Positions 34,176 to 43,310 of a stretch of DNA of 64,000 nucleotides are shown piece after piece. Position numbers and translations under genes: made by a program. Numbering within the stretch: position 1 is the first letter of the stretch; every line of letters starts with the position of its first letter. This DNA is from SIG636 sp045537905. Its GTDB lineage: Bacteria > Bacillota > Clostridia > Oscillospirales > CAG-382. The stretch is taken from NCBI GenBank assembly GCA_045537905.1, contig JAZSQJ010000038.1, positions 1 to 64,000 on the forward strand. The letters are read 5' to 3'. The notes under the pieces were generated by a model, which ran no database searches, was not told where the DNA came from, and saw only the letters and a list, made by a program, of their open reading frames with translations.

Positions 34176-35036
34176 ATGGAAAAACGCAAAACAGAAAAAA
34201 TCATTTACAATAATGAGGAAACAAATACCCTTTGCAGCTTTGCCGTGGACCGGGAATACGGAGAGTGCTTTGTAAAGGTTTTCAATTACGGTAGGTTTTC
34301 CCAGCGAAAGCAACGGGAGTCTTGCCTTGCTTTGGCAAAAAGCGAGGCGAAAACGCTATGCGAGCTTTCCGAAATTTCCGCTTTGGCAGGTAAGGTACCC
34401 GCCTTGTATGAGCACTATGACAACAAAGCCAAGGGTCAGTACGTTATAGTTATGGAAAAGATGAAGGGGAAGACCTTAAGAGAGTGGATGGGCGATCACC
34501 CTGCGTCCGCTATGGATCAGAAGGGATTTTACGCCAGACGGAAAATCGTTCAGCAGATATGCGAGATAATGCGGACTATAAATAAAAGACATTCCAGGAT
34601 AGTACACCGTGACCTGAAGCCCGAAAACGTTATTATCCGTATGGAGGATAAGCGTTGGAAGGTAGCGGTGATAGATTTTGGCTGTGCAGGTCTTAATTTT
34701 GCCAGGAAGCTGGGAACAAGAAGCTATTGCGCGCCCGAACAGCATCCAAGCTATTGTGAAAGCCTTTCAACAAATTACGGTGCGCATACCGATATATTTG
34801 CCATAGGTCAGATTTATTACGAGCTTTTGCTGGGGGAGGCACAAGCCTTTGGCGTGCATTACGTGAAAAGCAGAGGAAGGGCTGAATGGGAAAAACGGCC
34901 GTGTCTTAGCGAGGCTTTGCAGAAAATGCCCGGTGGAAAAGATATAGACAATCTTCTGAAGAGGATGACGGAATTTGACCCTGAATGCAGGAAGTATGAA
35001 ATAAGCTACGACAGAATTATTTCGGTGTTGAAATAG
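34176..35036 (+). CDS. Hanks-type serine/threonine protein kinase
   Basis: The 286-residue protein starts at the ATG behind GGGAGAG, 13 bases after the pseudokinase. Kinase landmarks are present: FVKVF (K34), HRDLKPENV (D146), VIDFGCAG (D167) and CAPEQ (A186-E188). It is therefore probably active. A classical glycine-rich loop is not obvious. It has no transmembrane or PASTA domain, so it is not the usual wall-sensing PrkC type. It is a soluble kinase in a cluster with a helicase and membrane proteins. Its substrates are likely operon partners. Confidence 0.85.
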   Translation: MEKRKTEKIIYNNEETNTLCSFAVDREYGECFVKVFNYGRFSQRKQRESCLALAKSEAKTLCELSEISALAGKVPALYEHYDNKAKGQYVIVMEKMKGKTLREWMGDHPASAMDQKGFYARRKIVQQICEIMRTINKRHSRIVHRDLKPENVIIRMEDKRWKVAVIDFGCAGLNFARKLGTRSYCAPEQHPSYCESLSTNYGAHTDIFAIGQIYYELLLGEAQAFGVHYVKSRGRAEWEKRPCLSEALQKMPGGKDIDNLLKRMTEFDPECRKYEISYDRIISVLK

Positions 35037-35048
35037 GAGGCGTTGTGA

Positions 35049-35216
35049 ATGAGCGATAGGGTACGAAGTCTTTTTACAGACGAGGAATGGAAGCTTTTGA
35101 CGGAAGCGGACGAGAGACTTTGTTATAGGGCGGAGGCGTTGCCCTTATCCGGAAATACCGACAAGGAAAGGATTTGCGAAGCTAATGAGTCTATTGCAGT
35201 TGCAACCACAAAATAG
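35049..35216 (+). CDS. 55-residue protein overlapping the helicase start
   Basis: ATG at 35049 lies 8 bases after GGAGG (35036-35040), a better ribosome site than that of the helicase. The product is acidic and polar (MSDRVRSLFTDEEWKLLTEA, then DERLCYRAEALPLSG). Its last 32 bases overlap the helicase gene at 35185, suggesting translational coupling. I know no homolog. It resembles a small phosphorylation target or binding partner in size, but that is only a guess. Confidence 0.5.
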   Translation: MSDRVRSLFTDEEWKLLTEADERLCYRAEALPLSGNTDKERICEANESIAVATTK

Positions 35217-38200
35217 CTATAAGGTATTAACCACTCCGTTTGTTATATATATTACAGAAAAAATGTCCATCGACAAGGTGGATAAAGTGGTTGATGTTTT
35301 AGGAAAACGGAAGCACCTTTCTTTTTGCATAGAAAAAAACAGGAAAACAGGCGATACCAGGTGTGTTCTTACCGACCGCAAGTTTTGTATGAATCTTGCC
35401 CTTAGCTATGACAACAGAAACTTTTCCGTATGCTGGATAAGCAACGACAAACGAACTCTTGACAAGTACAATAAGCCCGGCTTGGACTTGTTTCTCGTGG
35501 AGCTAAAAGGCGGCATTAAGATTATTTATGCCAACAAAATGTATTATAACAGTGCCAAACCCGATATCTTCGGTGACGATTGGAAGATGGACCGGGCAGA
35601 CTTTGACGATGTTGTAAGTCGAATGGAGCGTCATTATGCCCTTGGCGGTTTTGTTGACGAAAAAGACGAAAAAAGCAAAATCAAGCTCAGAAAACCCGGC
35701 TACTTTTTTGAAGCAGAGGTTATGGCGCCTTTTAAGGCTTACACAGAAAAGGAGCGCAAGGTTGCGGAGGATAAGGCAGGCAGCGGAGATGGCGTAGGCT
35801 TTTACAATAGTGCCTTTGCCTATCACGTCGGCAAGGGGACTACCTACGTTTTCTATTCCAACGATCCTGCCGCCAACCCGGAAAAGCCTCTTCTTAAGGA
35901 AGGGGATATGGTTACTCTTTACGATTTGAATGATAAGCTTTGTCAAACGGGAAGGATATCGGAGATCGACGCCGACTCAGAGGAAAGCGTTAAGTTTTAT
36001 ATAGGCTTTCTTTTTCAGACCAACGACGTGGAGATACCAAGAAATGGCAAGATGGTTCTGGCACATAACGATACCCAGGACAAGGTTCGCGAGAGGGTAA
36101 TAAGAGGCATTAGCTCCGGCAAGGTCAAAGCTCAGTATATGTACGACGTATTTGAGACCTTCAGCGGAGAGGGATATTTCACTGCCGACTACAGGGACCA
36201 ACGGGAACAAAGCCCTGTGGAGCAGGGGAAGGTGCAAGCAGACCTTGCAGCTTTTCTTGACGGACTGCTGAAGGAAACGGACAAAAAAGGCGGCCCTCAG
36301 TATCCCCCAAACGAGATGCAGATGGAGGCAATAATAAAGGGCATTCTTACAAAGGATATGCTTTTGGTTCTGGGCCCTCCCGGCACGGGTAAAACCACCG
36401 TTATTACCGCCTGGGTGGATTATTTTGTAAGGAAGGGGATGCGTGTACTAATCTCATCGCAAAATAACGCCGCCGTGGATAACGTGTTGTGCCGTGTTGG
36501 CGAGGACGTAAACGTGGTGCGTCTGGCGGGAGACGAAAAAAAGGTTCAGGAAAACTGCCGCGGGTTTATGCCTATGCATAAGCAAAAAGATATGCAAGCG
36601 AAGTGCCAAACCAACAACGACAAAATATTGTCCCTGCTGAAAGCCGATCTGGAAGTCATAAGCCAACGCAAAAAGCGTCTGGAAGAATATTTGAGACTTA
36701 TAAGCCATTGCAAGGAAAAGAAAGAGGCGTTTGAAAAGGACAGAAACCTGGTTTTATATCAAATGGACGGCGTGGTAACCTATGACGGAAAAATTAAACA
36801 CTGTCTGTCTGAGATTGACCGACTGGTGGAGGAAAGAGCACATAAGCAGATTTTTATTGAGGAAAACAAAAAGAAAAACTTTTTAGTAAGGCTTTTTACC
36901 AAACGCTACGTAAAGCGTGCGACGAAGGAGCTAAAAAGCACCGAGCAGGCTTTGAGGGAAACCGTGACGGAGTACGAGGCAAGCGTAAATGGTTACAACA
37001 AGAAAGTGGAAGCGCTTAAGCTGCAGATAGAGCAGGCAAGGAAAAACGGTTACTACCGTTTATACCTGGAGTCAAGCCGTTCTCTCGAAAGCTTTGCCTC
37101 TGAGCACATCGTTGCCCGGGACGAGGATAAAAACGTGTCTGTTATCGGCATCAGCTTAAACAGCGAGCTGGGCTCTTTGTATGAAAGCTTTGATTACAGT
37201 CCCGATTCCACGAAGAACGAAAGCACGGCCAATAAAGAGATATCGCATCTTATTTCTTTGGAGAAATCAGCGGCGGCTTTGAAGAAAGCCGTTACAGAGT
37301 GGCAAGTGGCTATTGAGAATGGCGGTAACGAGATATTTGAGGAAATGCTTATTTCCACCTGTCAGGTTGTTGGTGCAACCTGTATCGGCATAAACTCCAA
37401 CAAAAAATTTGCTGAGGTGGATTTTGACGTGGCTATCGTTGACGAGTCGGGACAGATTCAGATTCACAACGCTCTCGTTCCCCTCAGCAGAGCGCCCAAG
37501 GCGTTGATGCTGGGCGACTATAAGCAAATCCCCCCCTGTGCCAACGAGGAGGTTTTAAGCGCTTGTGAAAACGAGGGTATAGATACAAAGCTTCTTAACG
37601 AAAGCTTCTTTGAGTTTGTGTTTGAAAAGATGCGTGAAGAGGAAATCGAAAGGTTTATCGAAGAAGCGAGAGAAGGCGGAAGCGAAGACGCCGAAATAAG
37701 CGAGGAAAAAGAGCTTGCCTTAAGGCGTGAAGCCAAGGCAAAGCTGTTAGCCCCGGTTTTAACGGAATACAATCCCAAGCATTACCGCTCCTTAAGCACG
37801 GAGGAAGAAAAACGGCAGTATCTTAAAAACATGGTTGCAACTATCGTTACCGACGATAAAAGGATCGTCAACCTTAACAGCCAGTTCAGAATGCCGGGTA
37901 ACATCTCCGACGTTATTTCCGAGTGGTTTTATGAAAGCAATTACTACTCAAGCTATGCTATGAGCAGATTTGCACCCGTACTGCCTAATACGGAAAAGCC
38001 TATGGTAGTAGTAAATACCGCAAATTTCAGCTCCAGGTTTGAGGGTCAACCCGATAATAAGCTGGGTTACTTCAACAAATACGAGGCAGGCTTGGTAGCG
38101 GATATCATAGAACAGGTTATAAACAGTCTGCCCGAGGAAAACCGAAGCGAATACGTGGAAAGAATCGAAGACAAGGTAGGTGTTATATCTGCATACGGTG

Positions 38201-38715
38201 CCCAGGTGCGTATGATAAGGAAAACCTTGGGCGAGCGTAAGCTGGGCATCGGCGACAGCTCTATCAACGGTATGGTAGCGTCTCTGGACAGCTTTCAGGG
38301 TCAGGAGAGAGAGCTTATCATATACAGCTTTACCAGGAGCAAGGAGGAGACAAGCCCTCGTTCTGCCCGTGTAGGTTTTATGAAGGAGCTGCGTCGCTTG
38401 AACGTTGCCTTTACCCGAAGCAAAAAACAGCTTGTGATTATAGGCGACATAGATTACTTAAAGAAATGCCTGTATATGAAGACTGATGAGGAGGAAGGCG
38501 TTATTCCTTGCTGTACAAAGGGTCGGGACGGTATAATCACAGAGGAACAGATAAATCAGTGTGCAGAATGCCCCGTGATGGAATGCGAGCGTAAGTTTGC
38601 CCGTTTCGTCCGTTTGCTTATGCAGCACGTTGAAAACCCCCAAAGTCCTGCAGGGGACCTTATAGGGTCCGAAAACCTCGTTAAGCATCTGAAAGGAGGT
38701 ACAAAGCAGTGTTAA
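35185..38715 (+). CDS. SF1 helicase of the AAA_11/AAA_12 (DNA2/NAM7-like) type
   Basis: The 1176-residue protein has an N-terminal domain of about 370 residues of unknown fold. Walker A is GPPGTGKTT (G397-T405) preceded by NEMQMEAIIKG, and the SSQNNAAVDNVLCR motif Ia follows. A long charged helical insertion lies at about 470-640. Walker B is IVDESGQ (D753-E754), followed by LMLGDYKQIPP (motif III), NLNSQFRMP (motif IV), VASLDSFQGQERELIIYSFT (motif V) and LNVAFTRSKKQLVIIGD (motif VI). A Cys cluster near the C-terminus (CAECPVMEC) could bind zinc or an Fe-S centre. All helicase motifs look intact. It overlaps both neighbours and lies next to a kinase, as in Mokosh-type anti-phage systems. No PLD nuclease motif is visible. 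Confidence 0.85.
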   Translation: MSLLQLQPQNSYKVLTTPFVIYITEKMSIDKVDKVVDVLGKRKHLSFCIEKNRKTGDTRCVLTDRKFCMNLALSYDNRNFSVCWISNDKRTLDKYNKPGLDLFLVELKGGIKIIYANKMYYNSAKPDIFGDDWKMDRADFDDVVSRMERHYALGGFVDEKDEKSKIKLRKPGYFFEAEVMAPFKAYTEKERKVAEDKAGSGDGVGFYNSAFAYHVGKGTTYVFYSNDPAANPEKPLLKEGDMVTLYDLNDKLCQTGRISEIDADSEESVKFYIGFLFQTNDVEIPRNGKMVLAHNDTQDKVRERVIRGISSGKVKAQYMYDVFETFSGEGYFTADYRDQREQSPVEQGKVQADLAAFLDGLLKETDKKGGPQYPPNEMQMEAIIKGILTKDMLLVLGPPGTGKTTVITAWVDYFVRKGMRVLISSQNNAAVDNVLCRVGEDVNVVRLAGDEKKVQENCRGFMPMHKQKDMQAKCQTNNDKILSLLKADLEVISQRKKRLEEYLRLISHCKEKKEAFEKDRNLVLYQMDGVVTYDGKIKHCLSEIDRLVEERAHKQIFIEENKKKNFLVRLFTKRYVKRATKELKSTEQALRETVTEYEASVNGYNKKVEALKLQIEQARKNGYYRLYLESSRSLESFASEHIVARDEDKNVSVIGISLNSELGSLYESFDYSPDSTKNESTANKEISHLISLEKSAAALKKAVTEWQVAIENGGNEIFEEMLISTCQVVGATCIGINSNKKFAEVDFDVAIVDESGQIQIHNALVPLSRAPKALMLGDYKQIPPCANEEVLSACENEGIDTKLLNESFFEFVFEKMREEEIERFIEEAREGGSEDAEISEEKELALRREAKAKLLAPVLTEYNPKHYRSLSTEEEKRQYLKNMVATIVTDDKRIVNLNSQFRMPGNISDVISEWFYESNYYSSYAMSRFAPVLPNTEKPMVVVNTANFSSRFEGQPDNKLGYFNKYEAGLVADIIEQVINSLPEENRSEYVERIEDKVGVISAYGAQVRMIRKTLGERKLGIGDSSINGMVASLDSFQGQERELIIYSFTRSKEETSPRSARVGFMKELRRLNVAFTRSKKQLVIIGDIDYLKKCLYMKTDEEEGVIPCCTKGRDGIITEEQINQCAECPVMECERKFARFVRLLMQHVENPQSPAGDLIGSENLVKHLKGGTKQC

Positions 38716-39686
38716 AGCTTTCAAAGGAAAAGATAAGAGAACACTACCTTAGCTTTATGAAAAATCTAAGCCCCGACGTTTTTCTTAAGCCCTTGTATTT
38801 TCAACCCTTTCAGTGTCCCGTAGCTATGACCGATGTAATGGCTATAGAACGCCAGGTTCAGGACTTCAGCGTGTTTTCGCTGTTGATTCTCCGTTTGATA
38901 GAGGCAGGCTTCAGAAAGCCGGAGCAATTGGTTTCAATTTCGGGAATGAGCAAATCAACGGTAGAATCGTTTATTGTCAGATCCGTCGTTGACGGGCAAT
39001 GTGAGTTTGTTGACAAGGACGATCACGACAAGGGCGTTGTGCTTACTGCTCTGGGCTTGGAGACCTTGGAGGAAAACGAAAAACAAACCGCAAACGTCCT
39101 GGAGCCCAAGGGTTACGTTGAGTACGAAACCCCTCGCAGGCTGCATATAGAGGCTGTTACGGGGACGGTTCTCCCCGTGTATATGGAGCGGGGAATGAAG
39201 GACGCCGAGCCTGACGAGACTTTGGGAAACCATATTCTTCCCAGAGAAAGCGTGGAACGGGACGACGAGCTTCTCCGTGAGATTAAGGCCAGAATAGGGG
39301 AGTATGTAGATACCGACCGTATAGCTTCAGGCGACGTCGTTCAGACCGTCAAATCCATAGAGTCCATACGCATTCGTTTCCGTTGGGCGTATCTTGTCAG
39401 GTTTGAGGGAATGGTCTACCCCATGATAGTTATGACGGGTAAAAAAAGCGCAGACAAGCTTAATGCGGCAAGCAAAACCAAAGGCAAGCTTGGTTTTGTT
39501 GCCACGCCCTTGGCTGTATCCGAAACCGATAGGGCGTTTTTAGGCAGCCTGGGCGAGGAATTCAAAAGGGTGATGGTAAGAAGCGACAAAAACTTTGAGT
39601 ACCTTGAAAAAAGCATCAGCTCCTTCCGCTTCGACCCTCTGCCCGTGCTTGCCTCCGAGGGGGACGATAAGGAGGACAAAGAATGA
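38709..39686 (+). CDS. Winged-helix protein of the helicase operon
   Basis: The GTG start at 38709 lies 9 bases after GGAGG (38695-38699) and overlaps the helicase stop by 7 bases. The product has 325 residues. Residues about 45-115 form a winged helix (LLILRLIEAGFRKPEQLVSI, SKSTVESFIVRSVVDG, KGVVLTALGLETLEEN). The rest has a beta-rich core (IRIRFRWAYLVRFEGMVYPM) with no known catalytic motif, and I found no HxK motif of PLD nucleases. It probably binds nucleic acid for the helicase. A 20-base REP-like palindrome lies in frame at 39159-39178. Confidence 0.6.
   Translation: MLKLSKEKIREHYLSFMKNLSPDVFLKPLYFQPFQCPVAMTDVMAIERQVQDFSVFSLLILRLIEAGFRKPEQLVSISGMSKSTVESFIVRSVVDGQCEFVDKDDHDKGVVLTALGLETLEENEKQTANVLEPKGYVEYETPRRLHIEAVTGTVLPVYMERGMKDAEPDETLGNHILPRESVERDDELLREIKARIGEYVDTDRIASGDVVQTVKSIESIRIRFRWAYLVRFEGMVYPMIVMTGKKSADKLNAASKTKGKLGFVATPLAVSETDRAFLGSLGEEFKRVMVRSDKNFEYLEKSISSFRFDPLPVLASEGDDKEDKE
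39159..39178 (+). repeat. REP-like palindrome inside a coding region
   Basis: ACGGGG and CCCCGT arms enclose ACGGTTCT. The centre GGGGACGGTTCTC is identical to the core of the palindromes at 1795 and 7912. It encodes V-T-G-T-V-L-P-V in frame. Confidence 0.55.
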
Positions 39687-40192
39687 ACGTAACCAGACAA
39701 TGGACCTGCTCCTGCCGTAGCGTAAACGGTTTGAGGCATAAAGCTTGTCCTCTGTGCGGAAAAGCTATCCCCGCCGAGGTCTGCCAAAAGGTATACAGCG
39801 AGGAACTGGCTATGCAAAAGCAAGCCGTTGCAGACGAGCTGCGCCGCCGCCACAACCGCTTCTGGCAAAGGAACGAGGGCAAAATTCATAGGGGCGCAAA
39901 GCTTTGTCGGTTTATAAGTCTTGTTTTGGTTGCGGTATTCATAGGCTCTTTTTACGGGCACAGCAGTCAGATAAGAGCCGAGGATTTAGACAGCAGATGG
40001 AGTGCTGTTTCACAAGCCGTGGTCCAAAGGGTGGAAAGCACCGACTTTGAGACCCGAGAAGGCGAGGTAAGCATCACCCTGTTTGAACGCTTTGCTGAGC
40101 TGGACGTTGACGGGCTGAACAAGTGCTTCAGTGAAATAATAGCCTTGTTCGAGCAAAGGATAGAGCAAATTTTTAATACAAAGGAGAATTAA
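39683..40192 (+). CDS. Zinc-ribbon membrane protein
   Basis: The 169-residue protein overlaps the previous gene by ATGA and has GGAGG ahead of its ATG. The N-terminus is a treble-clef/zinc-ribbon-like motif (TRQWTCSCRSVN, then ACPLCGKAIP). A charged helix, one transmembrane segment (FISLVLVAVFIGSFYG, about 77-93) and an outer or peripheral helical tail follow. It probably tethers a soluble partner of the operon to the membrane. The family is unknown. Confidence 0.55.
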   Translation: MNVTRQWTCSCRSVNGLRHKACPLCGKAIPAEVCQKVYSEELAMQKQAVADELRRRHNRFWQRNEGKIHRGAKLCRFISLVLVAVFIGSFYGHSSQIRAEDLDSRWSAVSQAVVQRVESTDFETREGEVSITLFERFAELDVDGLNKCFSEIIALFEQRIEQIFNTKEN

Positions 40193-40199
40193 TCTGATT

Positions 40200-40589
40200 A
40201 TGTCACCGGAAACGATTAAACTTATAATTGCATATATAGCCGTCGCTATAGGCGGACTTTCGGTATTTCTTCTGTGGGTCTACGCCATCGAAGCCCTGAA
40301 GGGCGTAGCCGTTACGGAATATCAAGTCTATAAACGCTACGTCAACGTAAGCTATGCGTTTTTTGTGTTTATTTCTGCAGTTGTATGGTTCTCTACTACC
40401 GTAGCCGACGCTTTGTTTTTCTGGTCCCTTTTGATAATGAGCGGACTTTGGCTGCTTTCGGGTTTTGTAATTTTCATACTTTCCTTTTTCGCCTCAGAGG
40501 CGAGCGGCAAACAACGTGTCCGTTCAACTCTTATACCTTGTATTATAAAAACGGTAGTATCGGCTTTGATTCTTATGTTTATCGCTTAA
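40200..40589 (+). CDS. Small integral membrane protein, three to four helices
   Basis: The 129-residue protein consists almost wholly of hydrophobic helices (LIIAYIAVAIGGLSVFLLWV, AFFVFISAVVWFSTTVADAL, FWSLLIMSGLWLLSGFVIFI, CIIKTVVSALILMFIA). The ATG at 40200 lies 13 bases after AAGGAG, longer than usual. It sits between two other membrane proteins of the operon. No family is recognised. Confidence 0.55.
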   Translation: MSPETIKLIIAYIAVAIGGLSVFLLWVYAIEALKGVAVTEYQVYKRYVNVSYAFFVFISAVVWFSTTVADALFFWSLLIMSGLWLLSGFVIFILSFFASEASGKQRVRSTLIPCIIKTVVSALILMFIA

Positions 40590-40611
40590 CCTAAAAAGGG
40601 GGGATATTGCA

Positions 40612-42099
40612 ATGAAAATAAATAAAAATGCGGTATTGCGGTATGCGGTTCCCTTCTGCTTTGAAGCGTCGGCAGACTACGGCGTTTTATGCAAGACCTT
40701 GGAGGCTGATAACGAAAGGTGGACTCCCGAGGCGTGGACAAACGTGGAAAGGGATACCTTTGAGTATCTTTACCGCTCCCTGTTTTATGAGAACGATAAC
40801 TGCCACATCGGTAGCGGCTGGCGATACAGCCTTGCAAAAGCTCCTTTGCACTTGCGTTATTACCCTGATGAGGAGCAGAGGGAGATATCGTACAGCTTCT
40901 CGGTTAAAACTATGGGGCTTTATATCTTTCGCACCAACGTGGGGGTCTTGTGGTACGAAATCACCCTTCCCAAAAAGAACGGGAGGGAGGAAAACAAACT
41001 GTTGGATGCAAGCGTCCTCGTGGATTTTCAAAACCGTTTTAAGGAGCTAAACTATCGCCGCAACAAAAACTTTACGGTAGTCTCTCCCCTGGGGGAAGAA
41101 AAGACTTTGGTAATGGGTGACGTAATCGATGGGCTGTTAAAAAGTCTTTCGTCGGATATTCACTATCTTAACGGCACCAGAGAGAGTGACGATGGCGGGG
41201 AACGGCCCGATAAAGCGCTGATATTCAATTACGTGCTTACGGAGGGGCAAGGATACGACGAGGACGAGCTGCACAGAAGCTCCTACGCTTTAGCAAACGG
41301 CTACAATTACCGTTACCGAATGGCAAAAAGCGTGAAAGAGGACTTTATAGAGCCTTTTGACAAAGCCTGCTGGTATGCCTCCCGAGGAGGCTGTGGATAT
41401 TTTGCTTACGTGGATGAAGCGGAGGATAACAGCTTTTTCAGGAGAGTACTGCCCAAGCGTATAAGGGGCGACTATTTCTTTATGTATATTCTCGTCCTTT
41501 ATCAGACCTATAGCATTCTTAACTATCTCCGTCGCCTGATGCAGTACTATCCCGCTGACCCAAAAAAGTATTTCGAGCCGGAGCAGGCAGAGGAGCTTGA
41601 TATATTTACAGCCGAAATAAACACCTTTTTGATGAAGGGAATGTATTCCTCGGTAAGTAACGTTAACCACCACAATGTTTTCTTTCAGTATTTGCAAAAG
41701 CGTCTTAGCGTTAAGGAGGATATCGAAAGCATTACGATGGGTGTAAACGCTATGGCAAAGGTGCAAAGAGTTTACAAGGAAAAGGAAGAAACACGCTTAA
41801 AAGCGGAGGAGGAAAAAAGAGAAGCCAGACACGGCAGTCAGCTTAACTTGATTCTTACCGTGATCTCCCTGCTATCTGTGTTCTCTGCCTTGGTGGATAT
41901 GCACGAGTTTATGAACCGAATTGAACTAATCGGTACCGATGGCGGATACGTAAAAGGAATATGGAAGCTGCTTACCAACGGAGACGTCCTTACTTATTTA
42001 CAGCTGTTTGTGGGCTTGGCAGTGATAGGCCTGTCTGTAGCCTGCGTTGTGATTTTGATAAAGAATTGCTTGGAAAACCGCAAAAGCAAGCAAAAATAA
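40612..42099 (+). CDS. Membrane protein with large cytoplasmic domain and two C-terminal helices, CorA-like layout
   Basis: The 495-residue protein starts at an ATG behind GGGGGG. About 390 soluble residues come first (LYIFRTNVGVLWYEITLPKK, RGDYFFMYILVLYQTYSILN, a long helix with YKEKEETRLKAEEEKREARH). Two C-terminal transmembrane segments follow (NLILTVISLLSVFSALV and LQLFVGLAVIGLSVACVVIL). The big domain, long stalk helix and helix pair resemble CorA-type channels, but the GMN signature is absent. In a defence reading this would be the membrane-disrupting effector. That is inference only. Confidence 0.55.
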   Translation: MKINKNAVLRYAVPFCFEASADYGVLCKTLEADNERWTPEAWTNVERDTFEYLYRSLFYENDNCHIGSGWRYSLAKAPLHLRYYPDEEQREISYSFSVKTMGLYIFRTNVGVLWYEITLPKKNGREENKLLDASVLVDFQNRFKELNYRRNKNFTVVSPLGEEKTLVMGDVIDGLLKSLSSDIHYLNGTRESDDGGERPDKALIFNYVLTEGQGYDEDELHRSSYALANGYNYRYRMAKSVKEDFIEPFDKACWYASRGGCGYFAYVDEAEDNSFFRRVLPKRIRGDYFFMYILVLYQTYSILNYLRRLMQYYPADPKKYFEPEQAEELDIFTAEINTFLMKGMYSSVSNVNHHNVFFQYLQKRLSVKEDIESITMGVNAMAKVQRVYKEKEETRLKAEEEKREARHGSQLNLILTVISLLSVFSALVDMHEFMNRIELIGTDGGYVKGIWKLLTNGDVLTYLQLFVGLAVIGLSVACVVILIKNCLENRKSKQK

Positions 42100-42125
42100 A
42101 CACCACTCGGAAAGGCGGTGTGAAG

Positions 42126-42566
42126 ATGAAAAGCTATAGATTTATATGCAATTGCAGTGCAGATACCTTCCGCTTTGAGCTGGGCGCCATACTTGGCTCC
42201 TATTTCGACGGCTGTTACTTTAACGGCAAGGTAGAGGAAGGCTCCTTCAACGTAAGAAAAAACAACTTCCCCGGGGGGCGTAGATTGCCTCGCCCCGATA
42301 TCGTTGGAAGGTTTTACGGGGAGCAGGGCAAGACCCACGTAGAGATAAAGCTTGTTTACCGTACGTGGTATAAGCTGTTGATAGGCTTTTTATCCTGTAT
42401 CCTTTTGATAGGCAGTCTGGTTAATGCCTTTACACCGGGAAAGGACAGCCTTGTTAATATAATAGCGCCTTTGATTATATGCGGGGTTATGAACCTTACG
42501 GTTGTGATAATCGCCCGTTGGCATTTACGGAAGCTGAAAAAGCTGTTAGGTGTAAAAATGTTTTAA
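42126..42566 (+). CDS. Two-helix membrane protein with soluble N-terminus
   Basis: The ATG at 42126 follows AAAGGCGGTG. The frame opens earlier, inside the previous gene, without a ribosome site. The 146-residue protein has a beta-rich first 75 residues with two Cys (YRFICNCSADTFRFELGAIL, PDIVGRFYGEQGKTHVEIKL). Two transmembrane helices (YKLLIGFLSCILLIGSLVNA and LVNIIAPLIICGVMNLTVVI) and a basic tail follow. It lies in the kinase-helicase operon. The family is unknown. Confidence 0.5.
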   Translation: MKSYRFICNCSADTFRFELGAILGSYFDGCYFNGKVEEGSFNVRKNNFPGGRRLPRPDIVGRFYGEQGKTHVEIKLVYRTWYKLLIGFLSCILLIGSLVNAFTPGKDSLVNIIAPLIICGVMNLTVVIIARWHLRKLKKLLGVKMF

Positions 42567-42581
42567 TAATTGGTGGGGTAT

Positions 42582-43235
42582 ATGATTGAAAGACTCATAT
42601 TTTTAAGCCTATTCACTGTAGGACTGGGTGTTTTATTTTTTATTATCGCCTTTGTTTTGATTAAGCTGAAGGCACTGAACTACCCTATGGCTATACGCCT
42701 GAAGCAAAAGCTTATAAGCTTTGTTTTGTCTGCTTTTATTTTCGGTTTATTACCGTTGCCTGTGGGGTTTATTGTATGGACGGCAGTGTTTTTCCTGTTG
42801 CGATACCTTGTATTCAAGAAGGACAAATACGCTCTTAACACCATCTACAGGCAGTTTGAGGGAAATCTGCCCATAGTATCCACGCCAAAACAGATAATTG
42901 ATGCCATAAAAACAAAGGAAACAAGAGAAAAACCTTTGCGAGAGTACGGCTATAGCTTTTTAAGCTATGTCGACAGCACCCTTGTACCCGTTTTGTTTTG
43001 CTGTATCGGGCTTGCAGAGCTTAACAAAACGCCCTTGCTTTTGTATATAATAGGATATTTTGCCATGGCAATATGCATCAGTCTTTTGCTTTGCAAGCTG
43101 TTTTATAAAGTGTTTTTGAACGCACCCCAATCTCCGTCATATTTAAGTCCCCTTGGAGCAAGTATTATTGTAGCGGCTTTAGGATTGATTTATTGGTTTG
43201 TTGCGGTGTTTATTTTTTATACAACCGTAAGGTAG
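42582..43235 (+). CDS. Polytopic membrane protein, about six helices
   Basis: The ATG at 42582 gives 217 residues, with five to six hydrophobic segments (LIFLSLFTVGLGVLFFIIAF, LISFVLSAFIFGLLPLPVGF, STLVPVLFCCIGLAEL, YIIGYFAMAICISLLLCKLF, SIIVAALGLIYWFVAVFIFY) and a cytoplasmic loop with KDKYALNTIYRQFEGNLPIV. It is the last gene of the operon, before a terminator at 43311. The family is unknown. Confidence 0.55.
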   Translation: MIERLIFLSLFTVGLGVLFFIIAFVLIKLKALNYPMAIRLKQKLISFVLSAFIFGLLPLPVGFIVWTAVFFLLRYLVFKKDKYALNTIYRQFEGNLPIVSTPKQIIDAIKTKETREKPLREYGYSFLSYVDSTLVPVLFCCIGLAELNKTPLLLYIIGYFAMAICISLLLCKLFYKVFLNAPQSPSYLSPLGASIIVAALGLIYWFVAVFIFYTTVR

Positions 43236-43310
43236 TTTACAATGAGACACCAAACGCCGACACCTACCTTGTTGATTAGTAGGGGATGGGCGGCTACGCT
43301 ATACAATAAA

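Noticed and set aside
38709..39686. PLD-type nuclease partner of the helicase, as in Mokosh
   Set aside because: No HxKx4D motif is present. Only the winged helix is recognisable.
40612..42099. True CorA magnesium transporter
   Set aside because: The two-helix C-terminal layout is similar, but the GMN signature is absent and the large domain does not match.
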